A stretch of 64,000 bases of DNA from Devosia lucknowensis. Its GTDB lineage: Bacteria; Pseudomonadota; Alphaproteobacteria; Rhizobiales; Devosiaceae. Below the pieces are notes generated by a model. The model ran no database searches. It was given only the letters and a program-made list of their open reading frames with translations, and was not told where the DNA came from. Below are positions 37,559 through 45,286 of this stretch, piece by piece (position 1 is the stretch's first letter; each line of letters starts with the position of its first letter). A program made the translations under genes and the position numbers. The DNA is taken from NCBI RefSeq assembly GCF_900177655.1, contig NZ_FXWK01000002.1:248001-312000 (forward strand), given 5' to 3'.

Positions 37559-38026
37559 TTACTCGGTCCGACCGGCGCCGGCACCTGCAGCTTCCCGGGT
37601 CAGCCACGCCTGCATCTCGGCGATCTCCACCTGCTGGGTGGTAATGATCTCCTGCGCGAACATCCTGATCCAGGGATCGTCGCTGAACTGCTGGGCGACC
37701 TGCGCCATCTCGACCGCTCCCTGATGGTGCGGGATCATTGAACAGACGAACGCCGTCTGGAAGTCTTCCGCTGTCATGCCGCGCATCATATTGGAGTGCA
37801 TCGGCTCCATGGTCTGCAGCAGGGCGGCATGGCCCTCGTCCGCGGAAGTCGCCATCATGTCGATGTGCTCCTGCATGGAGGCTCCGCCGTGGTCGGCATG
37901 CGCGTCGCCGCAGATGTCCGGAAGCGGCAGGGCCGCCGCGACGTTGGCGGGCTGGTCGCGCACCACCAGCGCGCCGACGAATGCCGCGGCGAGTACGGCT
38001 GCCGCAGCCCAACTCAGGTAGTTCAT
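37559..38026 (-). CDS. DUF305 family exported protein
   Basis: 155 residues with an N-terminal membrane anchor or signal (WAAAAVLAAAFVGALVV). A DUF305 domain follows, recognised by MRGMTAEDFQTAFVCSMIPHHQGAVEMA and a helical C-terminus (EIITTQQVEIAEMQAWL). The Met- and His-rich segments (HADHGGASMQEHIDMM, MEPMHSNMMRGM) are typical of periplasmic copper-binding members. Divergent from the membrane protein at 38121, sharing the control region with the inverted repeat at 38094-38118. Confidence 0.88.
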   Translation of the reverse strand: MNYLSWAAAAVLAAAFVGALVVRDQPANVAAALPLPDICGDAHADHGGASMQEHIDMMATSADEGHAALLQTMEPMHSNMMRGMTAEDFQTAFVCSMIPHHQGAVEMAQVAQQFSDDPWIRMFAQEIITTQQVEIAEMQAWLTREAAGAGAGRTE

Positions 38027-38093
38027 TTCTTCGGTCCTTCCTTCACTTCAGCAACCCTGCACCAACGAAAGGGATTTGCGCTTGATCCAGATC

Positions 38094-38118
38094 AAACATG
38101 CATCGACAGTGCATGTTT
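38094..38118. promoter_or_regulatory. Inverted repeat, candidate NsrR/Rrf2 operator
   Basis: AAACATGCA (38094-38102) and its exact reverse complement TGCATGTTT (38110-38118) are separated by seven bases. The arms resemble the ATGCAT-centred half-sites of NsrR. It sits in the 94-bp divergent region between the DUF305 gene and the membrane protein, and an NsrR-like gene lies 1.3 kb downstream. Confidence 0.55.
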
Positions 38119-38120
38119 AA

Positions 38121-39344
38121 GTGTCCACACCTGCAGGGATGCAGCAACAGATGGAGCTTAAAGTGACTCTCGATAGAAGTGGTACGCAGGGAACGGGATG
38201 GGGACGGCTTGGCCGGCTTGCTGTCGGTGCCCCCATCGTTTCCACGGTGGCGGCCCTCCTCGCCGCGACGCCGGCGCATGCACACGTGAAGTGGTTCGCG
38301 CCATATGTTGTCGGCGCGGCGCCGGCACCGATCTCCGAGACCTTGGCCAACGGCTGGTTCTGGATGGGCATCGTGCTGGTACTCGTCTTTTTCGCGGTGA
38401 CCGTCGTGGTGGAACGCAGCCCGGCAGGCACGACGATCGGTAGAGTGCTGGATCGCTTCACGAGTCCCCTGTGGCTCCGCTCGGACGACTTCATGAGGGC
38501 CATCATCGGCGCCTTCTTTGTTGCCATCTTCGCGGTCGGCGGCGTATATCTCACGCCGGACCTGCAGACGCCCAACGAATGGGTATCGTGGCTCCAGCTG
38601 CTGATCGCCCTCCTGGTGTTCTCGCGTAAGACCATGCCGCTGGCCGCCGCCGGCATCATCGGGCTTTGGGTCATCGCGCTACGCGACTACGACTTCTTCC
38701 ACCTGCTCGACTACCTGGCGTTGGGCGTGGGCGTGGCCGGCTACTTGGCGTTGGCAGCATTCCCCGAGAGCAAGTACTACCAATACCGCTTCGCGGTGCT
38801 CCGTTGGGGCGTGGCCATTGCCCTTATGTGGTCGAGTCTCGAAAAGTTCGCCTATGCGGAGTGGTTCCACCCGCTGGTGGAAGAGCGTCCGTTCCTGACC
38901 TTCGGCATGCCGCGTGACACCTTCATCCCGATGGCCGGCGTCGCCGAGTTCACCATGGGCTTCGGTCTCCTCTGGACGGCACTCATCCGCCGGCTGTCGG
39001 CGATCGCGCTGATCATCATTTTCACGGCCGCCGTCTATCCCTTCGGCCGCATCGACCTCGTCGGCCACGCGCTGATCATGGGCACGCTGTTCCTGATCGC
39101 CACCGATCCGACCCCGTCGGGCCTCAAGCTCAGGGGGCTGGTGCCGGCCATCGGCAGCGTTCCTGCAGGCCTACTCGCCGCTCTGGTGATCATCGCCGGC
39201 AGCTACTGGACCCTGCACGGCGCTTTCTACGACTACGGAGCCGCCAAGCCCGTCGTCACCGCGCCCGACGGCGAACTGCTGACGCATATGCCGAACGCGG
39301 AGCATCCGCACGGCATGGCCGTCCCCGAGATCACCGCGCAGTAG
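38121..39344 (+). CDS. Polytopic membrane protein with HVKWF motif
   Basis: A 407-residue protein (GTG 38121; ATG 38139 or 38151 are alternatives, none with a strong ribosome site). After a signal-like hydrophobic segment ending TPAHA comes the motif HVKWFAPYVV, then about eight transmembrane helices and a His-containing tail (MPNAEHPHGM). Related proteins are usually annotated as DoxX-like or hypothetical membrane proteins. It is the first gene after the candidate operator, is closed by a hairpin, and is followed by nsrR. A role in redox, NO or metal stress is inference from these neighbours. Confidence 0.75.
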   Translation: MSTPAGMQQQMELKVTLDRSGTQGTGWGRLGRLAVGAPIVSTVAALLAATPAHAHVKWFAPYVVGAAPAPISETLANGWFWMGIVLVLVFFAVTVVVERSPAGTTIGRVLDRFTSPLWLRSDDFMRAIIGAFFVAIFAVGGVYLTPDLQTPNEWVSWLQLLIALLVFSRKTMPLAAAGIIGLWVIALRDYDFFHLLDYLALGVGVAGYLALAAFPESKYYQYRFAVLRWGVAIALMWSSLEKFAYAEWFHPLVEERPFLTFGMPRDTFIPMAGVAEFTMGFGLLWTALIRRLSAIALIIIFTAAVYPFGRIDLVGHALIMGTLFLIATDPTPSGLKLRGLVPAIGSVPAGLLAALVIIAGSYWTLHGAFYDYGAAKPVVTAPDGELLTHMPNAEHPHGMAVPEITAQ

Positions 39345-39352
39345 TCAGGACG

Positions 39353-39376
39353 ACGGCCCCGCTTCGGCGGGGCCGT
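39353..39376 (+). terminator. GC hairpin with TTCG loop between the membrane protein and nsrR
   Basis: ACGGCCCCGC and GCGGGGCCGT pair perfectly around a TTCG tetraloop, eight bases after the stop codon. The T-run after it is poor (TCCC), so termination may be partial, which would allow some read-through into the regulator gene. Confidence 0.65.
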
Positions 39377-39395
39377 TCCCATCAGGGAGTATCTC

Positions 39396-39854
39396 GTGCG
39401 TCTGACCCAATTCACCGACTTCGCGCTCCGGCTCCTGATCGATCTGGCCCGGGAGACTCCCGGGAAGCGGACTACCATAGCGGAAGCCTCCCGGCGCCTC
39501 GACATCCCTATCAACCATCTCACCAAGATCGCGCATCGTCTCGCCAAGGCGAACCTACTCAAGACGAGCCGGGGGCGTTCGGGAGGACTTGCCCTTTCCC
39601 GACCGGCGGAAAGCATAACTGTCGGCCAGGTCGTGCGCGTCACGGAACCTGACTTCGCACTGGTTGGATGCATGGCGGGTCAAGACTGCTCACTTGCTCC
39701 CGGATGTGGTCTCGCTCCCGTTCTCGACACCGCTCTCATGACGTTCCTGCGCGTTACCGACCAAGCCACTCTGGCCGATATTGCCCATTCTCCACAACGC
39801 ACCGGTACTGCTGATAGTCTCGACCCGTTCGGGGAGAAGAACCCATGTGGCTAA
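39396..39854 (+). CDS. nsrR: Rrf2 family regulator, NsrR-like
   Basis: 152 residues, GTG start with AGGGAG upstream. The winged HTH (MRLTQFTDFALRLLIDLA, HLTKIAHRLAKANLLKTSRGRSGGL) is followed by Cys92, Cys98 and Cys104 in CMAGQDCSLAPGC. This is the spacing expected for an NsrR-type iron-sulfur cluster that senses nitric oxide. Other NsrR hallmarks are VVRVTEPDFALVGC and the C-terminal LMTFLRVTDQATLADI. The inverted repeat at 38094-38118 is its likely target. Another Rrf2 sensor such as IscR or RirA is less likely because of the Cys pattern. Confidence 0.85.
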   Translation: MRLTQFTDFALRLLIDLARETPGKRTTIAEASRRLDIPINHLTKIAHRLAKANLLKTSRGRSGGLALSRPAESITVGQVVRVTEPDFALVGCMAGQDCSLAPGCGLAPVLDTALMTFLRVTDQATLADIAHSPQRTGTADSLDPFGEKNPCG

Positions 39855-40083
39855 ACCTGATCGTCGGAAGTCTGGTCATCTGCTGCACCGTTCTGATCCA
39901 CGTCTCCGGTCTGCTGGCACTCTCCCGCGCAACTTCATTGGTGGACGTCGAGCGGTTTGGACAGCTGCCCAAAATCGACCTGCTCACCGCAGTGGTCTTC
40001 GGCTTGTCATTACGGTCGGAGTGGAGATATGGCTCTGGGCCGCGATCTACTGGACGTTAGGGGTGACCGGTGACTTCGCTGGC
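39845..40083 (+). pseudogene. Remnant of a two-TM ion channel-like membrane protein
   Basis: ATG 39845 overlaps the nsrR stop and reads MWLNLIVGSLVICCTVLIHV through PKIDLLTAVVFGL. The expected continuation, VITVGVEIWLWAAIYWTLG, lies in the next frame from about 40006. This pair of segments is typical of small potassium-channel-family proteins (two-pore-like). The pore and C-terminal parts do not follow. A single-base shift plus 3' truncation indicates a dead gene. Confidence 0.65.
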
Positions 40084-40267
40084 GCTGGTCGCCGCGCCAT
40101 AATCCTGTCACGCCCCTCGGCTGAAGCCGGCTCAGGCGCGTTCTGAGCGTCTGCTTTCGGAAATTTTCCCAGCTGCTCTCCGTGACCGAAATGGGGTCGG
40201 CATGGGCCGCTGTTGAGCCTGCCATATTCGTTTCCTTATTGGCCGCTTTGGCCAGAGGAGAAATGTA

Positions 40268-40900
40268 ATGGGTATCTCACAGTACGACCCCGCTGCCGCA
40301 GGAAAACCTGCCTGGAATGCCGGCAGGCAAATCGGCGCCAAACGCGCATTGAAAATCAGACAAATCTGGTCAATCCGCTTTTATCTCGACCGAGAGGGAA
40401 GGATGAGGGACCGAGCACTTTTTGACCTAGCGATCGACAGCAAGCTTCGAGGCTGTGATCTGGTGAGGATTAAGATCGGCACCCTTGTGGCTGGACCTGC
40501 CATCCGCTCGCGATCGATGGTGATCCAGCAGAAAACAGGCAGACCTGTTCAGTTCGAGATTACTGCTGATACAAGAGCCAGCCTGCTTGCCTGGCTCGAG
40601 CGACGCGGGGGCACGATCGATGACTTCGCCTTCCCGAGCCGAGTCGTGGCTGATGGCCACCTGAGCACCCGCCAATACGCCAGGCTGGTCGACGAGTGGG
40701 TCACAGCCATCGGATTGCCGGCGCCGGAGTACGGCACGCATTCGCTGCGACGAACAAAGGCATCGCTCATCTACAAAGCCACAGGCAACCTGCGAGCTAT
40801 CCAGATTCTGCTTGGCCATAGTAAGATCGAGAACACAGTTCGGTACCTTGGTGTGGACGTCGACGACGCTCTCTCGCTGTCAGAGGCTACCGAGATATGA
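40268..40900 (+). CDS. Short tyrosine recombinase / integrase
   Basis: A 210-residue tyrosine-recombinase catalytic domain without a full core-binding N-terminal domain. The catalytic set is visible: Arg61 (SKLRGCDLV), Lys89 (QQKTGRP), His158 and Arg161 (GTHSLRRTK), His184 (LLGHSKIENT) and Tyr193 (VRYLGVD). AGGAG is correctly placed before the ATG. Short relatives are common in alphaproteobacterial accessory DNA, often without an element around them. It stands at the right edge of the decayed region. I find no tRNA or direct repeat next to it. Confidence 0.88.
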   Translation: MGISQYDPAAAGKPAWNAGRQIGAKRALKIRQIWSIRFYLDREGRMRDRALFDLAIDSKLRGCDLVRIKIGTLVAGPAIRSRSMVIQQKTGRPVQFEITADTRASLLAWLERRGGTIDDFAFPSRVVADGHLSTRQYARLVDEWVTAIGLPAPEYGTHSLRRTKASLIYKATGNLRAIQILLGHSKIENTVRYLGVDVDDALSLSEATEI

Positions 40901-41158
40901 ATTAGCGACTTCGCCGGCGGCCGTTCTTCACTGTCGGCGAAGCGCCCCCTCTCGGACGTCCGAGCCCACGTGTTGAGCGCTAAAAGCAGACATGGGCTGG
41001 CGACTTTGACGTTCAGGTTGGAGGCGTTCGGGTACCCTTAAAATTGATGCATGAGTTCGTAGCGCATTGCCGTTAGGTCAATGGTTACCCTGACGGACCG
41101 TTTTGGGTTGTCATGGGCCTTGTGGCTTGCAAGCTTTGAAGCGGATCGGGAGGCAGTG

Positions 41159-42187
41159 ATGCGAAGCGGTGCATTTTTCTGTTCGGTAGCGGTTTTCGCG
41201 CTAAGCCTCGCTGGATATTCCGCTCGGGCTGGCGAGATCAGCGTTACTCTCTCGGGCACGGCCTTCGAGGGCGGTCCCGCCTTCGAAATGGCGCTAGGCG
41301 GCACGGTGGTCGGCAGTGGCACGGTCGAGAACCCGGTACCAGAAGGGCAGACTTTTACCTTTGCCGTCGGCGATGATCTCCTCGCCTCGCAGGGCGACCT
41401 GACGCTGCGCCTCACCAACGATTATTTTGCCGGCGAGGGGCAAGACCGCAGCCTTGCGGTACTCAGCGCCACTGTCGGTGCGACGGGCCTCACTCCTGCC
41501 GATTTCAACATTGTCGCCGAAGGTACCATCATAGAACGCGACAACTCGATTGGAGCCTTGGTCTGGTCGGAGAACGAAACGGCGGTGGCCAATGCGCCGC
41601 CCGGCGGATGGCAGGCTTCGACCGAACAGTCTGCAGGTGACGCTTGCTCCGCATCCGCCGACGTCATCGGTTTCGCCACTGACAGCACGGCGGCAGACGT
41701 CGGGGAAGCGCTCTCGTCGCTCGTTTCCGCCGCTGCGGCCAACAACTGCTCGGTGACCATTACGGGTTATGCCGATGTCAGTGGCTCGGAACTGGGCAAC
41801 CTGCGCTTGACAGCGGCCCGCGCTAGCGCCGTGCTCGATGATCTCCTGGTCGCCGGCGCGCGCTTCCCTGCCGCCAATATCGTGCCTACCCCTGGCACCA
41901 ACCAGTTCGGCGCAGAAGCCGCAGACAATCGACGCGTCACGGTGCAGCTCTGGAGCCCGACCCCTGTCGCTCAGCCTGCCGCTGTCCTACCCGACAATCC
42001 TGTTTCGCAACTGGCCGGTGAAGCGCAAGGTGCCGATCTGGCGCATATTCTGGTTCTCGGATGGCGCAATGACGGCACCCTTTATGTCCGCTCCAGCAAC
42101 ACCGATCCCAAGGAGGTGTTGTGGCTGCTTGAGCAGGCCAAGGCGCGTCTGATCGCAGGGGAACCAGTGCTCGGACCAGGGCATTAG
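41159..42187 (+). CDS. Secreted protein with xylan-binding-type module and OmpA-like domain
   Basis: 342 residues from ATG 41159 (GGGAGG upstream; GTG at 41156 is an alternative). A Sec signal covers about residues 1-25 (FFCSVAVFALSLAGYSARAG). Residues about 26-120 form a beta-rich module with the ending LRLTNDYFAGEGQDRSLAVL, typical of calcium-dependent xylan-binding modules (CBM60/36-like). Residues about 175-285 resemble an OmpA C-terminal domain (VIGFATDSTAADVG, VTITGYADVSGSELGNLRLT, GAEAADNRRVTVQLW), which binds peptidoglycan. The fusion could tether a beta-glycan to the cell wall. Eight bases upstream of the glycan synthase gene, so one operon. Confidence 0.8.
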   Translation: MRSGAFFCSVAVFALSLAGYSARAGEISVTLSGTAFEGGPAFEMALGGTVVGSGTVENPVPEGQTFTFAVGDDLLASQGDLTLRLTNDYFAGEGQDRSLAVLSATVGATGLTPADFNIVAEGTIIERDNSIGALVWSENETAVANAPPGGWQASTEQSAGDACSASADVIGFATDSTAADVGEALSSLVSAAAANNCSVTITGYADVSGSELGNLRLTAARASAVLDDLLVAGARFPAANIVPTPGTNQFGAEAADNRRVTVQLWSPTPVAQPAAVLPDNPVSQLAGEAQGADLAHILVLGWRNDGTLYVRSSNTDPKEVLWLLEQAKARLIAGEPVLGPGH

Positions 42188-42194
42188 CGGTGCC

Positions 42195-44078
42195 ATGACG
42201 GATTACGGTTTCCGCTCGCGTTTTGCGGCACAAAAACCTTGGACGCCCCTGCGCTATTCGCCCTGGCATGAGGCGCTCTGGCAGTTTCTCAGCACAGCGT
42301 GCCTTGCGTTTGGCGCTTGGTACATCATCTGGCGCTGGATGTTCTCGGTCAATTTTGAGGCGCTGTGGTTTTCCATTCCCCTGCTGGTGGCCGAAACCGG
42401 CGCCTATCTCGGCCTTTTCCTTTTCACCCTCAACCTGTGGTCGGCAAAATCTCCGGAACTGCCGCCGCTGCCGGTGACCACGCGCGACTGCAGCGGCGAT
42501 CCCGATGCACCCGAGCGGCCGCTCGCCGTCGATGTGTTCTTTGCCACCTATAGCGAGGATCCCGAGCTGGTGCGGCAAGGCCTGCAAGCGGCCAAGGCGC
42601 TGACCTACCCTCATCCGATCGACCTCAAGGTGCACGTGCTCGATGATGGCAAGCGCCCAGCCATGGCCGCGGTCGCGGCGGAAGAGGGCGTCAACTATAT
42701 CACCCGCAGCGACAATCTGGGCTTCAAGGCCGGGAACCTGCGCAATGCCATGACCGTCACCGGCGGCGATTTCATCCTGATCTGCGACGCGGACATGATC
42801 CCGTTTCCCACATTCCTTGAGGAAACGCTGGGCTATTTCCGCGACGAAAAGGTCGCCTGGGTGCAGACGCCGCAATGGTTCTACGACGTGCCCCCCGGCG
42901 TGCCGCTGCCGGCAAAGCTTGAGCGCCGCCTGGGCCGGCCCGGCCGCTGGCTGGGACAGGCGGTAGAACGTGTTGTCGGTCCGATACAGCTGGGCGAAGA
43001 TCCCTTCGCCAACGATCCGCAATTGTTCTTCGACGTCATCCTGCGCCGGCGCAACTGGGCCAATGCCAGCTTTTGTTGCGGCGCGGGCTCCATTCATCGC
43101 CGCGAGGCCGTGATGGAGGCCGCCCTTCGTCAATGGTCGGACGCCATCGAGGCCGAGGCAGGTCGTGACGAGGCTTCGGCGCGCCGGCTGACCGGCGAAA
43201 CGGCGATCGCCGAGTCGATCAAGAGCGCGATGCGCTGGCAGGGCGCGCTCGATACCGAGTTCCAGCCCTATAAATTCCACGTCTCGGAAGACATCTATAC
43301 CTCGATCGCCCTTCATTCCGACCGCGAACGCGGGTGGAAATCGGTGCTGCACCCGGTCCCGCAAGCGCGCATGCTCTCGCCCAACGACCTTCTGAGCTGG
43401 ATGCTGCAGCGCTTCAAATATGCTGGCGGCACGCTCGACATCTTCGTCACCGACAGTCCGCTCTTTCGCCCGGGCCTGACCGGCGCGCAAAAGCTCATGT
43501 ATGCGGCGACGTTCTACTCCTACCTGTCGCCGATCTGGAACGTCATCTTCCTCGTCTCGCCCATCGTTTTCCTTCTGACCGGCATCGCCCCGCTGGCGGG
43601 CTATTCACTGGATTTTTTCATCCACATCACCCCGTTCCTCGTGCTGAACGAGCTCAGCAAGCTGGTCTCCACCTGGGGCAATTCAAACAGCAAGGGCCGT
43701 GCCTGGTATCTGGCGACATTCCCGCTGAGCCTTCAGGCGCTTTGGACCGTGTTGCGCGGCAAGAAGATCGCCTTTCCCGTGACCCCCAAGGATCGGCAGG
43801 TTGGCACTTACGGTCGCCTCGTGCGCTGGCAGATCGGGGTCGTGGTGTTGACACTCGTGAGCCTGGCTTGGGGCTGGGTCGCCTATGCCCAGGGCCGTCA
43901 CGGCTATGGCCTGGGCGCCATGCTGGCGAACACGCTTTGGGGCCTCACCAATGCCAGCTCCATGCTCCCCATCATCCGCGCCGCCTTCTGGCAACCCGAC
44001 GCCGAATTTGAAAGCGAGATCGTCGCCGGCAAGATGCATCCACACCAATCCAAAGGCGAGGAGGCCGTGTCGCCATGA
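42195..44078 (+). CDS. Cellulose-synthase-like family 2 glycosyltransferase
   Basis: 627 residues with two N-terminal membrane helices, a GT2 domain and about four C-terminal helices. Processive-synthase motifs: Asp150-Asp151 (HVLDDGKRP), DAD at 198-200 (LICDADMIP), WVQTPQWFYD, SED at 364-366 (in place of TED) and QRFKY at 405-409 (in place of QRxRW). These deviations set it apart from true BcsA and recall synthases of other beta-glycans, such as the mixed-linkage glucan synthase BgsA. The chain stops without a PilZ domain, so c-di-GMP control by PilZ is absent. UDP-sugar donor and linkage cannot be read from sequence. Confidence 0.9.
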   Translation: MTDYGFRSRFAAQKPWTPLRYSPWHEALWQFLSTACLAFGAWYIIWRWMFSVNFEALWFSIPLLVAETGAYLGLFLFTLNLWSAKSPELPPLPVTTRDCSGDPDAPERPLAVDVFFATYSEDPELVRQGLQAAKALTYPHPIDLKVHVLDDGKRPAMAAVAAEEGVNYITRSDNLGFKAGNLRNAMTVTGGDFILICDADMIPFPTFLEETLGYFRDEKVAWVQTPQWFYDVPPGVPLPAKLERRLGRPGRWLGQAVERVVGPIQLGEDPFANDPQLFFDVILRRRNWANASFCCGAGSIHRREAVMEAALRQWSDAIEAEAGRDEASARRLTGETAIAESIKSAMRWQGALDTEFQPYKFHVSEDIYTSIALHSDRERGWKSVLHPVPQARMLSPNDLLSWMLQRFKYAGGTLDIFVTDSPLFRPGLTGAQKLMYAATFYSYLSPIWNVIFLVSPIVFLLTGIAPLAGYSLDFFIHITPFLVLNELSKLVSTWGNSNSKGRAWYLATFPLSLQALWTVLRGKKIAFPVTPKDRQVGTYGRLVRWQIGVVVLTLVSLAWGWVAYAQGRHGYGLGAMLANTLWGLTNASSMLPIIRAAFWQPDAEFESEIVAGKMHPHQSKGEEAVSP

Positions 44079-44530
44079 GTTTTCGCGATGGCATGCTGCA
44101 AGCCCGCGGGCAGATCGTCTTTATCGCCGCGCTGCTTTGTTCCACCGCAGCGATCGTCTACCTCGAATACCTCGATACGACCGGGCGTATCCGGGACCAG
44201 GTTATTGCCGCTCAAGCCACGACAGGCTCGGAGGCTCCCGTGCTTGCCCCGGACTTTGTCGGGACAGCGATGCAAAGGGGAGAGGATTCTTATGGCGCCG
44301 ATCCCAGCACCGCCGGCAATAGGGCAGCAGCGTTGAACGCGGCCGTCCTCGGCTTAGCCCAGGGGCTAGGTCAACCGGCGCAGCATCGGCAATCGCTGGA
44401 GCAGGTCATCGCCACGCTCGAAGCGGAGGCACCCTCTGCGTCTCAGGAGGTCGCGCCGGCTTTGGCACTGGTAGCCGCAGCGGTTCCGGATCTGGAGCCG
44501 CGCGTCAGGGCGCTACTTGCGCGACAATAG
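44075..44530 (+). CDS. Small membrane-anchored protein of the glycan locus
   Basis: 151 residues. ATG overlaps the synthase stop (ATGA), which means translational coupling. One N-terminal transmembrane helix (QIVFIAALLCSTAAIVYLEYL) is followed by a soluble Ala-rich helical region, probably periplasmic. No known domain. Its last 18 bases overlap the 3' end of the facing RsbW-like gene. Likely an accessory subunit of the synthase; function inferred only from position. Confidence 0.7.
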   Translation: MSFRDGMLQARGQIVFIAALLCSTAAIVYLEYLDTTGRIRDQVIAAQATTGSEAPVLAPDFVGTAMQRGEDSYGADPSTAGNRAAALNAAVLGLAQGLGQPAQHRQSLEQVIATLEAEAPSASQEVAPALALVAAAVPDLEPRVRALLARQ

Positions 44531-44947
44531 CTTGGTCAAGGTCAGTGTGTTAACGCCCTTGCGCGACGAATAGGCTACCTCGTCCATCGTCATCTGGATC
44601 AAGGCCAGGCCCATGCCGCCCTCGGGCAGATCCTGCGGCTGGCCCTCGTCTATCCCGGCCCAGGGATCGGGCGGTTGGAGCGCCGACTGTGGCATGGGCG
44701 GCGCCCGATCGATGATCTCGACGACAACCTTATCGGCCTTGAGGCCGACGCGCACCTGGACCAAAGAGCCCTTTTGGCCGGCATAGCCGTGCTTGATGAC
44801 ATTGTTGAGGGCTTCAACCACCCCCAGTTCGAGCTCGTCGAGCGCCAGCTCGTCGAGCGTCTCCGAGCACAGCGCACGCACCGCCCGGGCCACCGGCCCG
44901 ACACCGGCAAGATCACTGTCGATCTTCAAACTGAGGGAGGACGGCAT
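44513..44947 (-). CDS. RsbW-like anti-sigma/serine kinase (GHKL ATPase)
   Basis: 144 residues with the small HATPase fold of anti-sigma kinases: N-box ELGVVEALNNVIKHGY, G1-type box EIIDRAPPMP and G2 box LPEGGMGLALIQMTMDEVAY. In partner-switching systems this kinase phosphorylates the STAS protein on Ser and sequesters a target. The STAS gene lies just upstream with a three-base gap, and the SpoIIE phosphatase is upstream of that. No sigma factor is nearby. Confidence 0.88.
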   Translation of the reverse strand: MPSSLSLKIDSDLAGVGPVARAVRALCSETLDELALDELELGVVEALNNVIKHGYAGQKGSLVQVRVGLKADKVVVEIIDRAPPMPQSALQPPDPWAGIDEGQPQDLPEGGMGLALIQMTMDEVAYSSRKGVNTLTLTKLLSRK

Positions 44948-44950
44948 GGC

Positions 44951-45286
44951 CTAGGCCTGAAGGTTTTCGATCGCCAATTGCGGCGTATCGTAGAGGGTAA
45001 AGACGCGGTCCATCCGAGTAAGACTGAACAGGCGCCGAACCGCGCTATTGGCGCTGGCAATGGCGAGGCTCCCCGACGGACCGAGGCGTTTCAGCACCGA
45101 AACGATGACGCCCAACCCCGAGCTATCGATGAATTCCACCTGTCCCAGGTCCAGCACCAGCCGATTCACATCGCCGCCCAGGGATGCGCTCATATGCTCC
45201 TTGAAAGAGGGCGCCTTGCTGGCGTCGAGCCGGCGCTCTAACACCCGAACGATCAGCACGCCGTCGATGGTTTCAGTGGATAACAT
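44951..45286 (-). CDS. STAS-domain anti-anti-sigma factor (RsbV-like)
   Basis: 111 residues. The regulatory serine is Ser55 in EFIDSSGLGVIVS, the segment phosphorylated by RsbW-type kinases. The N-terminal ETIDGVLIVRVLERRLDASKAP and the C-terminal FTLYDTPQLAIENL complete a single STAS domain. Its start overlaps the 3' end of the phosphatase gene by 14 bases. When dephosphorylated it should bind the RsbW-like kinase and free the kinase's partner. Confidence 0.92.
   Translation of the reverse strand: MLSTETIDGVLIVRVLERRLDASKAPSFKEHMSASLGGDVNRLVLDLGQVEFIDSSGLGVIVSVLKRLGPSGSLAIASANSAVRRLFSLTRMDRVFTLYDTPQLAIENLQA

Noticed and set aside
36834..38012. Minus-strand open frame of about 392 codons over the UspA and DUF305 genes
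   Set aside because: Same-strand alternative frame; the two shorter frames have clear UspA and DUF305 motifs and normal starts.
40901..41158. Possible tRNA or attachment site beside the integrase
   Set aside because: No cloverleaf or TTCGA loop is visible, and I find no direct repeat flanking the recombinase gene.
41937..43490. Minus-strand open frame of about 517 codons across the glycan synthase gene
   Set aside because: Antisense shadow of the OmpA-domain and GT2 genes; no motif and rich in Arg/Gly/His as expected for a shadow frame.
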